Positions 28,321 through 36,161 of a stretch of 64,000 nucleotides of DNA are shown here, piece by piece. The notes beneath the pieces were generated by a model, which ran no database searches, had not been told where the DNA came from, and was given only the letters and a program-made list of their open reading frames with translations. A program made the position numbers and the translations under genes. Position 1 is the first letter of the stretch; each line of letters starts with the position of its first letter. Location: contig NZ_CP100595.1 of NCBI RefSeq assembly GCF_024267655.1, positions 620,001-684,000 of the forward strand. Reading direction: 5' to 3'. This DNA comes from Arcobacter roscoffensis (GTDB lineage Bacteria; Campylobacterota; Campylobacteria; Campylobacterales; Arcobacteraceae).

Positions 28321-29285
28321 TGAATGAGCAAGAATTAAAGGATGAAGTGCAATTTTTTGATGATAATTTTGATGAAATAGGTGTTTCAATTTATGCAATG
28401 TTAAAAAATGAATCAAACCCCGTAAAACTTGATATAGAGGGGGAAGCTCTTGTAGGACTAAAAACATTATTTTTTGATAGTGTTAGAAAAACAGTTATTG
28501 ATAATGAAGAACTTTCTATTTTAAATTTATCAACATCAGATGAAAGAGTTGATGCTGTTTATCTTTACGATGTAGATATTCCTGATGAATTAGCTTGTGT
28601 TAACAATGTTATAACTACAGATGATTTACCTTTAATGAATATATCCGATACAAGTTTATTAGATGTGCAAGCATTGCTAATAGAAATAGGAAACAATGAA
28701 AGTCAAATGGTCTTATATAAAACTATGGCTTCTATTAACATTTATGGTCGAGCTAACTTCTTTTTGAAAAAAAGTGAAACACGATTAACTCAAATTGATG
28801 ATGAATTTTTAAGAGTAAGTCCAAACTTTCAATTAATGAAAGTTAATGACAATCTATTTGTACTTGACTTAAAAAGTCTTGAAAAAAACTTTGGCTTTCA
28901 TGAAGTTATTAAAAGAGAAGCAACTGTAGGACTTACTGCAATTGAAGAGATGCTTTTAGTAGAGAACACTGAAGTTTTACATGAACTGATAGATGATGTA
29001 AAATATGCGAGGAAGTTTACAAAAGTAGCCAAATCATCTCCTGTAATCAGAGCAAACATTCCAAATCAAAATATAATAAACTTTTGTAAAGCTTTTCCTA
29101 GATTAGTTGGAAAGATTAGATTTAATCAAGGTGAAGATAAAATCTTACTAGATACAAAAGTCTCTAAAGACTTATTTATAAAAGTTTTAATGGATGATTT
29201 CTTAACATCTGAACTTACAAAGTTTCATTATGAAAGTGTTGCAAAAGATGGAGTAGAAGAAAACGATGGAGAAGAAGAGAGTTAA
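28320..29285 (+). CDS. kwaB: Kiwa anti-phage protein KwaB (DUF4868)
   Basis: The 321 residues match the DUF4868 family in layout, including INIYGRANFFLKKSETRL, DDEFLRVSPNFQLMKVN and LEKNFGFHEVIKREA in the middle third. The family is the cytoplasmic effector of the Kiwa system and binds DNA. The start is a GTG whose first base is the last base of the kwaA stop. The C-terminal tail is acidic (EENDGEEES). No membrane segment or signal peptide is seen, consistent with recruitment by KwaA. Confidence 0.85.
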   Translation: MNEQELKDEVQFFDDNFDEIGVSIYAMLKNESNPVKLDIEGEALVGLKTLFFDSVRKTVIDNEELSILNLSTSDERVDAVYLYDVDIPDELACVNNVITTDDLPLMNISDTSLLDVQALLIEIGNNESQMVLYKTMASINIYGRANFFLKKSETRLTQIDDEFLRVSPNFQLMKVNDNLFVLDLKSLEKNFGFHEVIKREATVGLTAIEEMLLVENTEVLHELIDDVKYARKFTKVAKSSPVIRANIPNQNIINFCKAFPRLVGKIRFNQGEDKILLDTKVSKDLFIKVLMDDFLTSELTKFHYESVAKDGVEENDGEEES

Positions 29286-29294
29286 TATAATAAT

Positions 29295-30218
29295 ATGAAA
29301 AAAGATAATGTAAAGGAAAAACTAGAGATACACTACTATCTTACTGATGGTAGTCATTCAATGAATGCTTTTGTAAGAAATAAAGCTGAGAAAGATCTTC
29401 TTGATTCACTAAGAAAGATTGGTGAGTTACTTGACAATGAATTAGATATTGAAACAGAAACTTATCAGGAAGGCGGACTTGTTGAATGGTTAGCTATTGG
29501 AGTTCCTGTATTACATTATTTATCACCATCTATTAACAATATTATTACTCACTACTTTACAAAAAATGCAGATTTAGAAGAATTAGATAAAAAAATAAAA
29601 GAAGAAACATTAACAAATCTCCAACTGGACAACATATCTAAAATAAAAGATATTGAAAGAGATATAGATAATAAATTAGATAACAAACTTGTACAAAAAT
29701 ATGTTTCTAATTTTTATAAGAGAATTAACGATTATAAAAAAGTTGAAAAGATTGGTTTTAAAGATATAGAAAACAATTCTGAAGAGTTGATTGTCTATAG
29801 ACAATATTTTAAAAACTTTATTTTAGAAGATAATGTAACTCTTGAAGAAGATGATGACGCTATGATTGAAATCATTTCTCCTGTATTAAAAGAAGGTAAA
29901 TACAACTGGAGAGGGAAGTATAAAGGTGACAAAGTTGATTTTAGTATGGGAGATACTAAGTTTAAGCAAGAAGTTATTGAAGGGAAACATACTTTTTTAA
30001 ATGGCTCACTTATCTCTTGTCATTTACAGATAAAAACTACTTTTGATGAATTTGGAGATGAAAAACGAAAGAGTTATTCAGTTCAAAAGGTTTATGGAAC
30101 TCAAGAGTTAGAGTTAGGAGAATTAAAACTTCGGGAGAGTGGTAAAAAAAAGAAACAAGATAAATGGTTTAATGAACATTGCCCAAGTTTATTTGATGAA
30201 AAGAGTAATAATGAATAA
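29295..30218 (+). CDS. Unknown protein between kwaB and hsdR
   Basis: I do not recognise this 307-residue family. Residues 1-55 are a mixed alpha/beta segment (HYYLTDGSHSMNAFVRNKAEKDLLDSLRK region). About 58-85 is a hydrophobic helix (EGGLVEWLAIGVPVLHYLS) that may insert in a membrane. About 90-150 is a coiled coil, and the C-terminal 120 residues look beta-rich (GKYNWRGKYKGDKVDFSMGD). The short N-terminal fold followed by a Gly-Gly-hydrophobic helix is reminiscent of adaptor domains attached to immune effectors, but this is only a resemblance. It ends in an 8-base overlap with hsdR, so it belongs to the defence operon. Confidence 0.75.
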   Translation: MKKDNVKEKLEIHYYLTDGSHSMNAFVRNKAEKDLLDSLRKIGELLDNELDIETETYQEGGLVEWLAIGVPVLHYLSPSINNIITHYFTKNADLEELDKKIKEETLTNLQLDNISKIKDIERDIDNKLDNKLVQKYVSNFYKRINDYKKVEKIGFKDIENNSEELIVYRQYFKNFILEDNVTLEEDDDAMIEIISPVLKEGKYNWRGKYKGDKVDFSMGDTKFKQEVIEGKHTFLNGSLISCHLQIKTTFDEFGDEKRKSYSVQKVYGTQELELGELKLRESGKKKKQDKWFNEHCPSLFDEKSNNE

Positions 30219-33200
30219 ATTTACAGAAGAAAAACTAGAACTAGCATTTATAGAGTTACTTGATAAGCAAGATATAAAACATCAAAGTGGTAAAGATATC
30301 CAAAGAGATGAAAGTGAAGTCTTAATAAAAGAAGATTTAAAAGAGTATCTATCCTCAAGATATAAATCTGATAATATAACAGATAGTGAAATTACTCAAA
30401 TTATCAGAAAACTAGAATCATACCCTGTAAGTGACCTTTACGATACAAACAAATCTATTATGAAGTTAGTATCAGATGGTTTTATCTTTAAAAGAGAAGT
30501 TACTTCTAAAAAAGATATTCATATCCAATTTATAAACTATGATAATGTATCTAAAAACAATTTTAAAATAGTAAATCAACTTGAAATAGTTGGCTACGAA
30601 AAAAGAATCCCTGATGGCATACTGTATATAAATGGTATACCATTAGTGGTGTTTGAATTTAAAAGTGCTATAAGAGAAGAAGCAACTATTCATGATGCTT
30701 TTATACAACTTACCACAAGATATAGAAGAGATATACCTGAACTTTTTAAATACAATGCTTTTTGTATCATAAGTGATGGAGTAAATAATAAAGCAGGTTC
30801 ATTTTTTGCACCTTATGAGTTTTTCTACTCTTGGAGAAAAATTACAGGAAATGAAATTGATGTAGATGGTATTGCATCTATGCACTCTATGATTCAAGGG
30901 ATGTTTGATAAAGAGAGATTAGTTGATATTATTCACAACTTTATCTATATGCCTGACAAATCTAAAAAAGAAGAAAAGATAGTATGTCGTTATCCTCAAT
31001 ACTATGCTACAAGAAAACTCTATGAAAATATAAAACTACATCAAAAACCACATGGTGATGGGAAAGGTGGTACATACTTTGGTGCTACTGGTTGTGGTAA
31101 AAGTTTTACTATGCTTTATTTAACTCGTATGCTTATGAAAAGTGTAGATTTCTCAAGTCCAACAATCATACTTATTACAGATAGAACAGATCTAGATTCA
31201 CAATTAAGTCAACAATTTGGAAATGCAAAAGGTTTTGTAGGTGATGATGGAATAGTAAGTGTTGAAAGTAGAGAAGATTTAAGAGAAAGATTAAAAGGTA
31301 GAGAAAGTGGTGGTGTATTTTTAACTACTATACATAAGTTTACAGAAGACTTAGAAATCTTGAGTGAAAGAATAAATATCATCTGTATATCCGATGAAGC
31401 ACATAGAAGTCAGATAAACTTAGACCAAAAAGTTAAGACTACAAAAGATGGTGTGAAAAAAACTTATGGTTTTGCAAAGTATCTGCATGACTCACTACCA
31501 AACGCTACTTATGTAGGTTTTACTGGTACACCTATTGATGCTACACTAGATGTATTTGGAGATGTAGTTGATAGCTATACAATGACAGAATCAGTTAGAG
31601 ATGAAATTACTGTAAGAATAGTATATGAGGGAAGAGCAGCTAAAGTTCTACTTGATAATAAAAAACTAGATGATATAGAAAAATACTATGATGAATGTGC
31701 AAAAGCTGGAGCAAATGAACATCAAATAGAAGATAGTAAAAAATCAATGTCTAGTATGAGTAAAATACTTGGAGATCCTGATAGAATAAAAGCTTTAGCT
31801 AAAGACTTTATAGAACATTATGAAAAAAGAGTAAGTGAGGGAGCTACATTAAAAGGTAAAGCTATGTTTGTATCTAGTAGTAGACTAATAGCTTATTCAT
31901 TTTTTAAAGAGTTAATAGCTTTAAGACCTGATTGGAATGAAAAAATAGTTTGTGATGAGGGTATTGAACTTTGTGAGAAAGAGAAAAAAGAGATACTTCC
32001 TCTTGAAAAAGTTAAGATGATAATGACTCGAAATAAAGATGATGAAAAAGAGTTGTGGGATATGCTTGGAACTAAAGATTATAGAAAAACTCTTGATACT
32101 CAATTTAAAAATGAAAAATCAAACTTTAAAATAGCAATAGTTGTTGATATGTGGCTAACTGGATTTGATGTTCCATTCTTAGATACTATCTATATTGATA
32201 AACCAATACAACAACACAATCTTATTCAAACTATCTCAAGAGTAAATAGAAAGTTTGAGGGAAAAGAAAAGGGTCTTGTAGTTGATTATATAGGTATTAA
32301 AACAGCCATGAATAAAGCTTTAAAACAATTTTCACAAATAGATAGTAAAAACTTTGAAGATATAAAAGCATCTATAGTGGTTGTAAAAGATCAATTAGAT
32401 TTACTTGCTAAACTATTCCATAAGTTTGATGCAGAGCCTTATTTTAAAGGCAGTGCTACCGAACAATTAGATTGTTTAAATAGAGCTAGTGAATATGTAC
32501 AACTTACAAAAGAGCTTGAAACTAGATTTATGTATATTGTTAAAAGACTAAAATCTGCTTATGATATCTGTTGTGGTAGTGAAGAGTTTATTCAAAGTGA
32601 AAAAGACCATATTCATTTTTATTTAGCAATTAGAAGTATAGTAGTAAAACTAACAAAAGGTGATGCACCTGACACAACACAAATGAATGCAAAAGTAAAA
32701 GAAATGATAACAGAAGCACTTAAAAGTGATGGTGTTGAAGAGATATTTAAACTAGGAAGTGAAGATGAAGCACAGGTTGATATTTTTGATGAAGATTATA
32801 TCAATAAGATAAATAAAATTAAATTACCAAATACAAAGATAAAACTACTTCAACAGTTACTCTCACGTGCACTTGAAGACTTTAAAAAAGTAAACAAAGT
32901 AAAAGCAGTAGATTTTAGTAAGAAATTTACAGCACTTGTAGATAAATACAATGAAAGAAAAGAAGAAGATGTCCTTCTTAGTGAAGTCCTAGAGGACTTT
33001 ACTGATGAGATTATTGACTTGTATCATGATCTACAGAAGGAAAAAGAGTCTTTTGGAGACATGGGTATAGACTTTGAAGAAAAAGCCTTTTATGACATCT
33101 TAAAAGCTATTGCTATTAAATTTGATTTTTCTTATCCCGAAGATAAACTAATTGAGCTTTCTAAGGAAGTAAAAAAAGTAGTAGATGATAAAACTAAATA

Positions 33201-33357
33201 TACTGATTGGAATGTAAGGGATGATATTAAAGCTGAACTAAAAGTTGATCTCATTATGCTTTTAGCTAAACATGGATATCCCCCAATTACAAAAGATGAA
33301 GTATTTAAAGAGATATTTGAACAAGCAGAGAATTTTAAAAAATATAAAAGCAGCTAG
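30211..33357 (+). CDS. hsdR: Type I restriction enzyme, restriction/translocation subunit
   Basis: HsdR translocates and cuts unmethylated DNA in complex with HsdM and HsdS. I place the start at ATG 30211 (MNKFTEEKLE), behind AAGAG and overlapping the previous stop by 8 bases; an upstream in-frame ATG at 30139 would run 80 bases into the previous gene. This gives 1048 residues. The N-terminal nuclease has PDGILYINGIPLVVFEFKSA (D..ExK type, about 133-152). The helicase has Walker A GATGCGKS at 291-298, ISDEAH (D395), GFTGTP and the later SRVNRKFEGKEKGLVVDY. The gene appears complete, so the restriction system should be functional. Confidence 0.95.
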   Translation: MNKFTEEKLELAFIELLDKQDIKHQSGKDIQRDESEVLIKEDLKEYLSSRYKSDNITDSEITQIIRKLESYPVSDLYDTNKSIMKLVSDGFIFKREVTSKKDIHIQFINYDNVSKNNFKIVNQLEIVGYEKRIPDGILYINGIPLVVFEFKSAIREEATIHDAFIQLTTRYRRDIPELFKYNAFCIISDGVNNKAGSFFAPYEFFYSWRKITGNEIDVDGIASMHSMIQGMFDKERLVDIIHNFIYMPDKSKKEEKIVCRYPQYYATRKLYENIKLHQKPHGDGKGGTYFGATGCGKSFTMLYLTRMLMKSVDFSSPTIILITDRTDLDSQLSQQFGNAKGFVGDDGIVSVESREDLRERLKGRESGGVFLTTIHKFTEDLEILSERINIICISDEAHRSQINLDQKVKTTKDGVKKTYGFAKYLHDSLPNATYVGFTGTPIDATLDVFGDVVDSYTMTESVRDEITVRIVYEGRAAKVLLDNKKLDDIEKYYDECAKAGANEHQIEDSKKSMSSMSKILGDPDRIKALAKDFIEHYEKRVSEGATLKGKAMFVSSSRLIAYSFFKELIALRPDWNEKIVCDEGIELCEKEKKEILPLEKVKMIMTRNKDDEKELWDMLGTKDYRKTLDTQFKNEKSNFKIAIVVDMWLTGFDVPFLDTIYIDKPIQQHNLIQTISRVNRKFEGKEKGLVVDYIGIKTAMNKALKQFSQIDSKNFEDIKASIVVVKDQLDLLAKLFHKFDAEPYFKGSATEQLDCLNRASEYVQLTKELETRFMYIVKRLKSAYDICCGSEEFIQSEKDHIHFYLAIRSIVVKLTKGDAPDTTQMNAKVKEMITEALKSDGVEEIFKLGSEDEAQVDIFDEDYINKINKIKLPNTKIKLLQQLLSRALEDFKKVNKVKAVDFSKKFTALVDKYNERKEEDVLLSEVLEDFTDEIIDLYHDLQKEKESFGDMGIDFEEKAFYDILKAIAIKFDFSYPEDKLIELSKEVKKVVDDKTKYTDWNVRDDIKAELKVDLIMLLAKHGYPPITKDEVFKEIFEQAENFKKYKSS

Positions 33358-33388
33358 TAGATATTTATTTTATATGTTAGGAATAAAA

Positions 33389-33772
33389 ATGAAAAAACAA
33401 TACATCTTTGTATATGGAACACTAAAAAAGTTTTTTTCAAATCATCATTTTATTGAAAATGAAAAATATATTGATGATGCAATAACTATTGAAAAATATG
33501 CAATGTATCCAGTAAAAGGGAATGCTTTTCCTTTTGTAATTAATAGTGAATCAATTAACTATATAAGAGGTGAAGTCTATGAAATTACTTCTAGGGATAC
33601 TTTGAGACAAATAGATTATTTAGAAGGTTATCCTGAACTATATTTAAAAGAAGTTGTAAAAGTAAAACTTTTAGATGAAACTATTTTAGATGTATTAATG
33701 TATTTTAAGAATGAATCAAATCATATTGATGCTATAGATAAGAGTAAAACTAGTTTAGATGAATGGTTATAG
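33389..33772 (+). CDS. Gamma-glutamylcyclotransferase-like (AIG2-like) protein
   Basis: The 127-residue protein begins FVYGTLKKFFSNHHFI, the family signature strand, and contains RGEVYEITSRDTLRQIDYLEGYPELY with the conserved glutamate of the active site region. The start at 33389 follows TTAGGAAT; a longer frame back to 33272 would lie inside hsdR. It comes 31 bases after hsdR and may be read from the same transcript. A second, more divergent member of this family is encoded at 54044. Whether this one has a role in defence or is a passenger is unknown. Confidence 0.8.
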   Translation: MKKQYIFVYGTLKKFFSNHHFIENEKYIDDAITIEKYAMYPVKGNAFPFVINSESINYIRGEVYEITSRDTLRQIDYLEGYPELYLKEVVKVKLLDETILDVLMYFKNESNHIDAIDKSKTSLDEWL

Positions 33773-33782
33773 CTTTTTAAAT

Positions 33783-34037
33783 CTATATATCTTTAAAAAA
33801 ATCAGTAATATTAACATCTAATACATCAGCTATCTTAATAAGATGTTCAATATTAAAATGTTTGTTTTGTAGGCATAATTCACAATTAGAAATAATACCA
33901 ACAGATTTATGTCCAATCGCAATTGCTAAGCTTAATTGACTTATACCTTTTTCTTTTCTAATTTTTTTTACATTTTTTCCTATTTTTTTATATAACTCTT
34001 TTATGTCATCTTTAGAAATTTCACAGTTTTTTATCAA
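33783..34037 (-). CDS. XRE-family helix-turn-helix regulator
   Basis: The 84-residue protein is essentially one HTH_3 domain (about 18-75: IGKNVKKIRKEKGISQLSLAIAIG, then a recognition helix and LIKIADVLDVNITDFF). The start is a TTG at 34037 with an AGGT-like binding site upstream; an ATG at 34044 is out of frame. It is convergent with the cyclotransferase gene and divergent from the gene at 34116. Two copies of ACCTATAGTTAG lie in the divergent gap, so it probably represses itself and its neighbour. Confidence 0.85.
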   Translation of the reverse strand: MIKNCEISKDDIKELYKKIGKNVKKIRKEKGISQLSLAIAIGHKSVGIISNCELCLQNKHFNIEHLIKIADVLDVNITDFFKDI

Positions 34038-34044
34038 TATTCAT

Positions 34045-34109
34045 ACCTATAGTTAGTTTTTTCTAAGTATAATTCTTATAAAATATTTTGACAACTACCT
34101 ATAGTTAGG
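34045..34109. promoter_or_regulatory. Divergent operator region with two ACCTATAGTTAG copies
   Basis: The 12-mer ACCTATAGTTAG occurs at 34045-34056 and 34097-34108, 52 bases apart in direct orientation. Its core CCTA-N4-TAGG is palindromic in the second copy. A TTGACA (34088-34093) sits just before the second copy. This is a typical layout for an XRE regulator controlling a divergent pair. Confidence 0.6.
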
Positions 34110-34115
34110 CAAGAT

Positions 34116-34739
34116 ATGAATATATATAATAAAGAAATAAAAGAGTTAGAAATAAAAGTATTAGAAAAAGTAAAAAATAAACTTTTATTAATTGTAGAAT
34201 CAAAAATAAGATCAAATTCAAAAGCTTTTATTGAGTTAAAAAATTTAATTAATAATATTAGTTCAGAAATATTTCTTTTAAAACAAGATGCAGATGGTGA
34301 GAGTTTAAAAGAAAATAGTATTGTTAAAATTAATACTTCAACTTTAAATCAATTATTCTCATTAAAAGTAAAACTTCAAATTAATACAATTGCAGAATTA
34401 TTAGATTTATTAGTCAATAATTATGATGAACTATTTCTTATTGATTCATTGATTAAAATTAAACCTTATAGTTTAGATAGAAACAAAGCAAAAGATTTAA
34501 ATGAAACTGATTTTTATATTTGTACTCAAGAAAATGATCTAAATTCTCATTCAATAAATAATACAACTAAAATACTTTATAAACTTGATGACTTGGTTAT
34601 TTATGACAACAAAGAGTATTTGGATTTAAATGCATTTAAAACATACACTTTTGATAATGAAACTTTTAATATTTCACCTATGTATACTTTACAAGATATT
34701 GATTTATTTATTTTTATTTGGAATAAAAAGTTAATTTAG
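34116..34739 (+). CDS. Unknown protein divergent from the XRE regulator
   Basis: I do not recognise this 207-residue protein. The first 65 residues form a probable helical coiled coil (IKELEIKVLEKVKNKLLLIVESK). The middle (about 70-110, INTSTLNQLFSLKVKLQINTIAELLDLLVNNYD) is helical and could be a small DNA- or protein-binding domain. The C-terminal half is rich in Asp/Asn/Tyr with no visible catalytic motif. The start codon lies right after a putative operator copy, and the binding site (TTAGG) overlaps that operator, so a bound regulator would block translation as well as transcription initiation. Confidence 0.65.
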   Translation: MNIYNKEIKELEIKVLEKVKNKLLLIVESKIRSNSKAFIELKNLINNISSEIFLLKQDADGESLKENSIVKINTSTLNQLFSLKVKLQINTIAELLDLLVNNYDELFLIDSLIKIKPYSLDRNKAKDLNETDFYICTQENDLNSHSINNTTKILYKLDDLVIYDNKEYLDLNAFKTYTFDNETFNISPMYTLQDIDLFIFIWNKKLI

Positions 34740-34828
34740 CTTTAGTGAGTTGAAAATATTACACAATGAAATGAATTTTAATATTAGTCTTTATTTTTTA
34801 TATAATTATTTTATAAATAAGGATTAAA

Positions 34829-35581
34829 ATGAAAACTAACACTTTTTTTATATCAGATGCATCATATTGTAGCTTAACAAAAATAGCAGTAATAGCTTCT
34901 CTTTGTCCAATAAGAAATATTCAAAAAACACTTACACTGAAAAATATTGATTCAGTGAATAAAGCAGAAACTTTGGCTGTTTTGCTTAGTATAAAATTAG
35001 CAATAAAGTATAAAATAAAAAATGCAGTGTTTATCTATGATAACAATTCAGTTGATAGATTATTAATTGAAAATATATTCCAAAGCTCATTTGATTGTAT
35101 CCAACTTTTATGGGTTAAAAGAGACTTAATTAAATCTGTAGATAAGCTAGCAAGAGATACTTTTAGAGAATTAGTCTTTCCAGTAGAAAGAACGGAAAAA
35201 TCTTTAAAAAATAGTATAGTAAATATATTTAAACAATATGATGATAATCTGAAAATTAAGGCTGCTATGAAAATTGCAAATAAAAAAGAATATAAAGTAT
35301 TAGAAACATTTTTAAATAATAGATATAGACTAGAGTCTTTGCATGAAGTAAAGTTAAAAAATACAGGATTAATGAAATTTGTATATCAAACATTAAGTGA
35401 TGAGAAAAAAAAGAAGTTTTATTCTTATTTAGAAAAGGTTGTTCCAAAAGTGAAAACTACCAAGCAGTTTAAACAGTATCAAAAATATGAAGTTCTTTAT
35501 ACATATATAGAAAATATTAAAGAAAAAGTTTTTTTATATAATCCATTTAAAAATGTAAAAAATACTGCTTCAATATCATAA
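34829..35581 (+). CDS. RNase H-fold protein
   Basis: The first 110 residues of this 250-residue protein follow the RNase HI plan. The four acidic positions are D10 in FFISDAS, E47 in NKAETLAVLLSIKLA, D71 in AVFIYDNNSV and D105 in WVKRDLIKSVDKLAR, closely matching the spacing D10-E48-D70-D134 except for a shorter last segment. It should therefore bind or cut RNA in RNA/DNA hybrids, if active. The C-terminal 140 residues are Lys-rich and helical (about 120-230) and not recognised. It is a single gene with its own upstream AT-rich promoter region and AAGGA binding site, inside the island cargo. Confidence 0.65.
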   Translation: MKTNTFFISDASYCSLTKIAVIASLCPIRNIQKTLTLKNIDSVNKAETLAVLLSIKLAIKYKIKNAVFIYDNNSVDRLLIENIFQSSFDCIQLLWVKRDLIKSVDKLARDTFRELVFPVERTEKSLKNSIVNIFKQYDDNLKIKAAMKIANKKEYKVLETFLNNRYRLESLHEVKLKNTGLMKFVYQTLSDEKKKKFYSYLEKVVPKVKTTKQFKQYQKYEVLYTYIENIKEKVFLYNPFKNVKNTASIS

Positions 35582-35623
35582 ATAATTAACGTGTATATGT
35601 TTAAATGATTTAAAAAATAGCAA

Positions 35624-35899
35624 TTATGATTTTTTAATTATTTTATAATCTAGTTCTAATCCCTTAGAAGTTTGAATATAACCATTAATTATTATTTCAT
35701 TTCTGTGAACTTTATTATGACATGATTCACATAATCCTACTAAGTTAGCTTTATGATTAACTCTAACATGTCCAATAAAACCATTTTCATCAGCATGTTG
35801 TTGTTCTAGAATATGATGTGTATGATCAGCAAGATTAGAACATTCATTTATTTCACAAAAAATTACTACTTTTTTTGAATTATATTTGCTTTTTTGCAC
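35624..35899 (-). CDS. HNH endonuclease domain protein, similar to the mutS7 tail
   Basis: The 91-residue protein starts at GTG 35899 behind AAAGGT. It carries an HNH motif: THHILEQ, then NHKANLVGLCESCHNKVH. It aligns along its whole length with the severed mutS7 tail at 36162: about half of 59 aligned residues are identical, including HHI.EQ, NHK.NL..LC and TS.GLEL.Y. Its N-terminus (SKYNSKKVVIFC) also resembles the linker that precedes the break in mutS7 (SKYNKNVFASTF). It may be a mutS7 3' fragment picked up from another host, or a free-standing nuclease of that lineage. It is the last gene before the AT-rich right end and points inward. Confidence 0.75.
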   Translation of the reverse strand: MQKSKYNSKKVVIFCEINECSNLADHTHHILEQQHADENGFIGHVRVNHKANLVGLCESCHNKVHRNEIIINGYIQTSKGLELDYKIIKKS

Positions 35900-36161
35900 T
35901 TTTTACCTTTTTCATATTATGAGGGGATTATTTTAGTATAGCAATCCTTTGAGTTTTTTTATATTTTTATTATCTTGTCTTAAATTCAATATTTTTTTTA
36001 TTGTACTTTTTATGAAATAATTTAAATATTAAATTTGAGTAATTATTGTATTTAGTTTATAAAAATTAATTGTACTTTATATTATTAAAGAAAATTAGTG
36101 AAACAATTATATAAAGGAACTTGTAGTGGAATTGTACTAATTTTTTTCAAACATAATATTT
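35900..36161. other. AT-rich right end of the island
   Basis: This stretch has no credible gene and is extremely A/T-rich, matching the short AT-rich 3' end described for GInts. It holds three inverted copies of the terminal repeat and the promoter region of the antisense HNH gene. The mutS7 reading frame resumes after a TAA at 36138-36140. Confidence 0.7.
35998..36138 (-). repeat. Right-end recombinase-site repeats (inverted relative to the left end)
   Basis: On the minus strand AAAAAGTACAATAA is exact at 35998-36011. The core AGTACAAT recurs at 36069-36076 and 36131-36138 with more divergent flanks. The copies are 69 and 62 bases apart. The outermost copies at the two ends face each other as an imperfect terminal inverted repeat. 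Confidence 0.7.

Larger units (their letters stand above)
18717..36161 (+). mobile_element. GInt-like integrative island (about 17.4 kb) inserted in mutS7
   Basis: The island separates the mutS7 ATPase from its HNH domain. Published GInts have a left-end operon of three integrases and a small helix-loop-helix protein, a variable cargo, and a short AT-rich 3' end, and they leave imperfect direct repeats. All of these parts are visible: the recombinase operon at 18832-24797, a defence-rich cargo at 24947-35899, and an AT-rich tail at about 35900-36160. Conserved AAAAAGTACAATAA repeats lie at both ends. Near-direct repeats at the junctions are weak (TTTGCTTCTACTTTT near 18702 and TTTTTTTCAAAC..ATATTTT near 36141), so each boundary is uncertain by about 20 bases. 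No conjugation or replication genes are seen. Confidence 0.82.

Noticed and set aside
30139..30210. Upstream ATG for hsdR
   Set aside because: It would extend 80 bases into the previous gene and add a sequence unlike HsdR N-termini; ATG 30211 has a binding site and the usual short overlap.
33272..33388. Upstream start for the cyclotransferase-like gene
   Set aside because: The first 39 residues are an out-of-frame reading of the hsdR end; the signature FVYGTL begins a few residues after ATG 33389.
33783..34739. Toxin-antitoxin pair
   Set aside because: The XRE protein and its neighbour are divergent rather than in one operon, and the neighbour shows no toxin motif.
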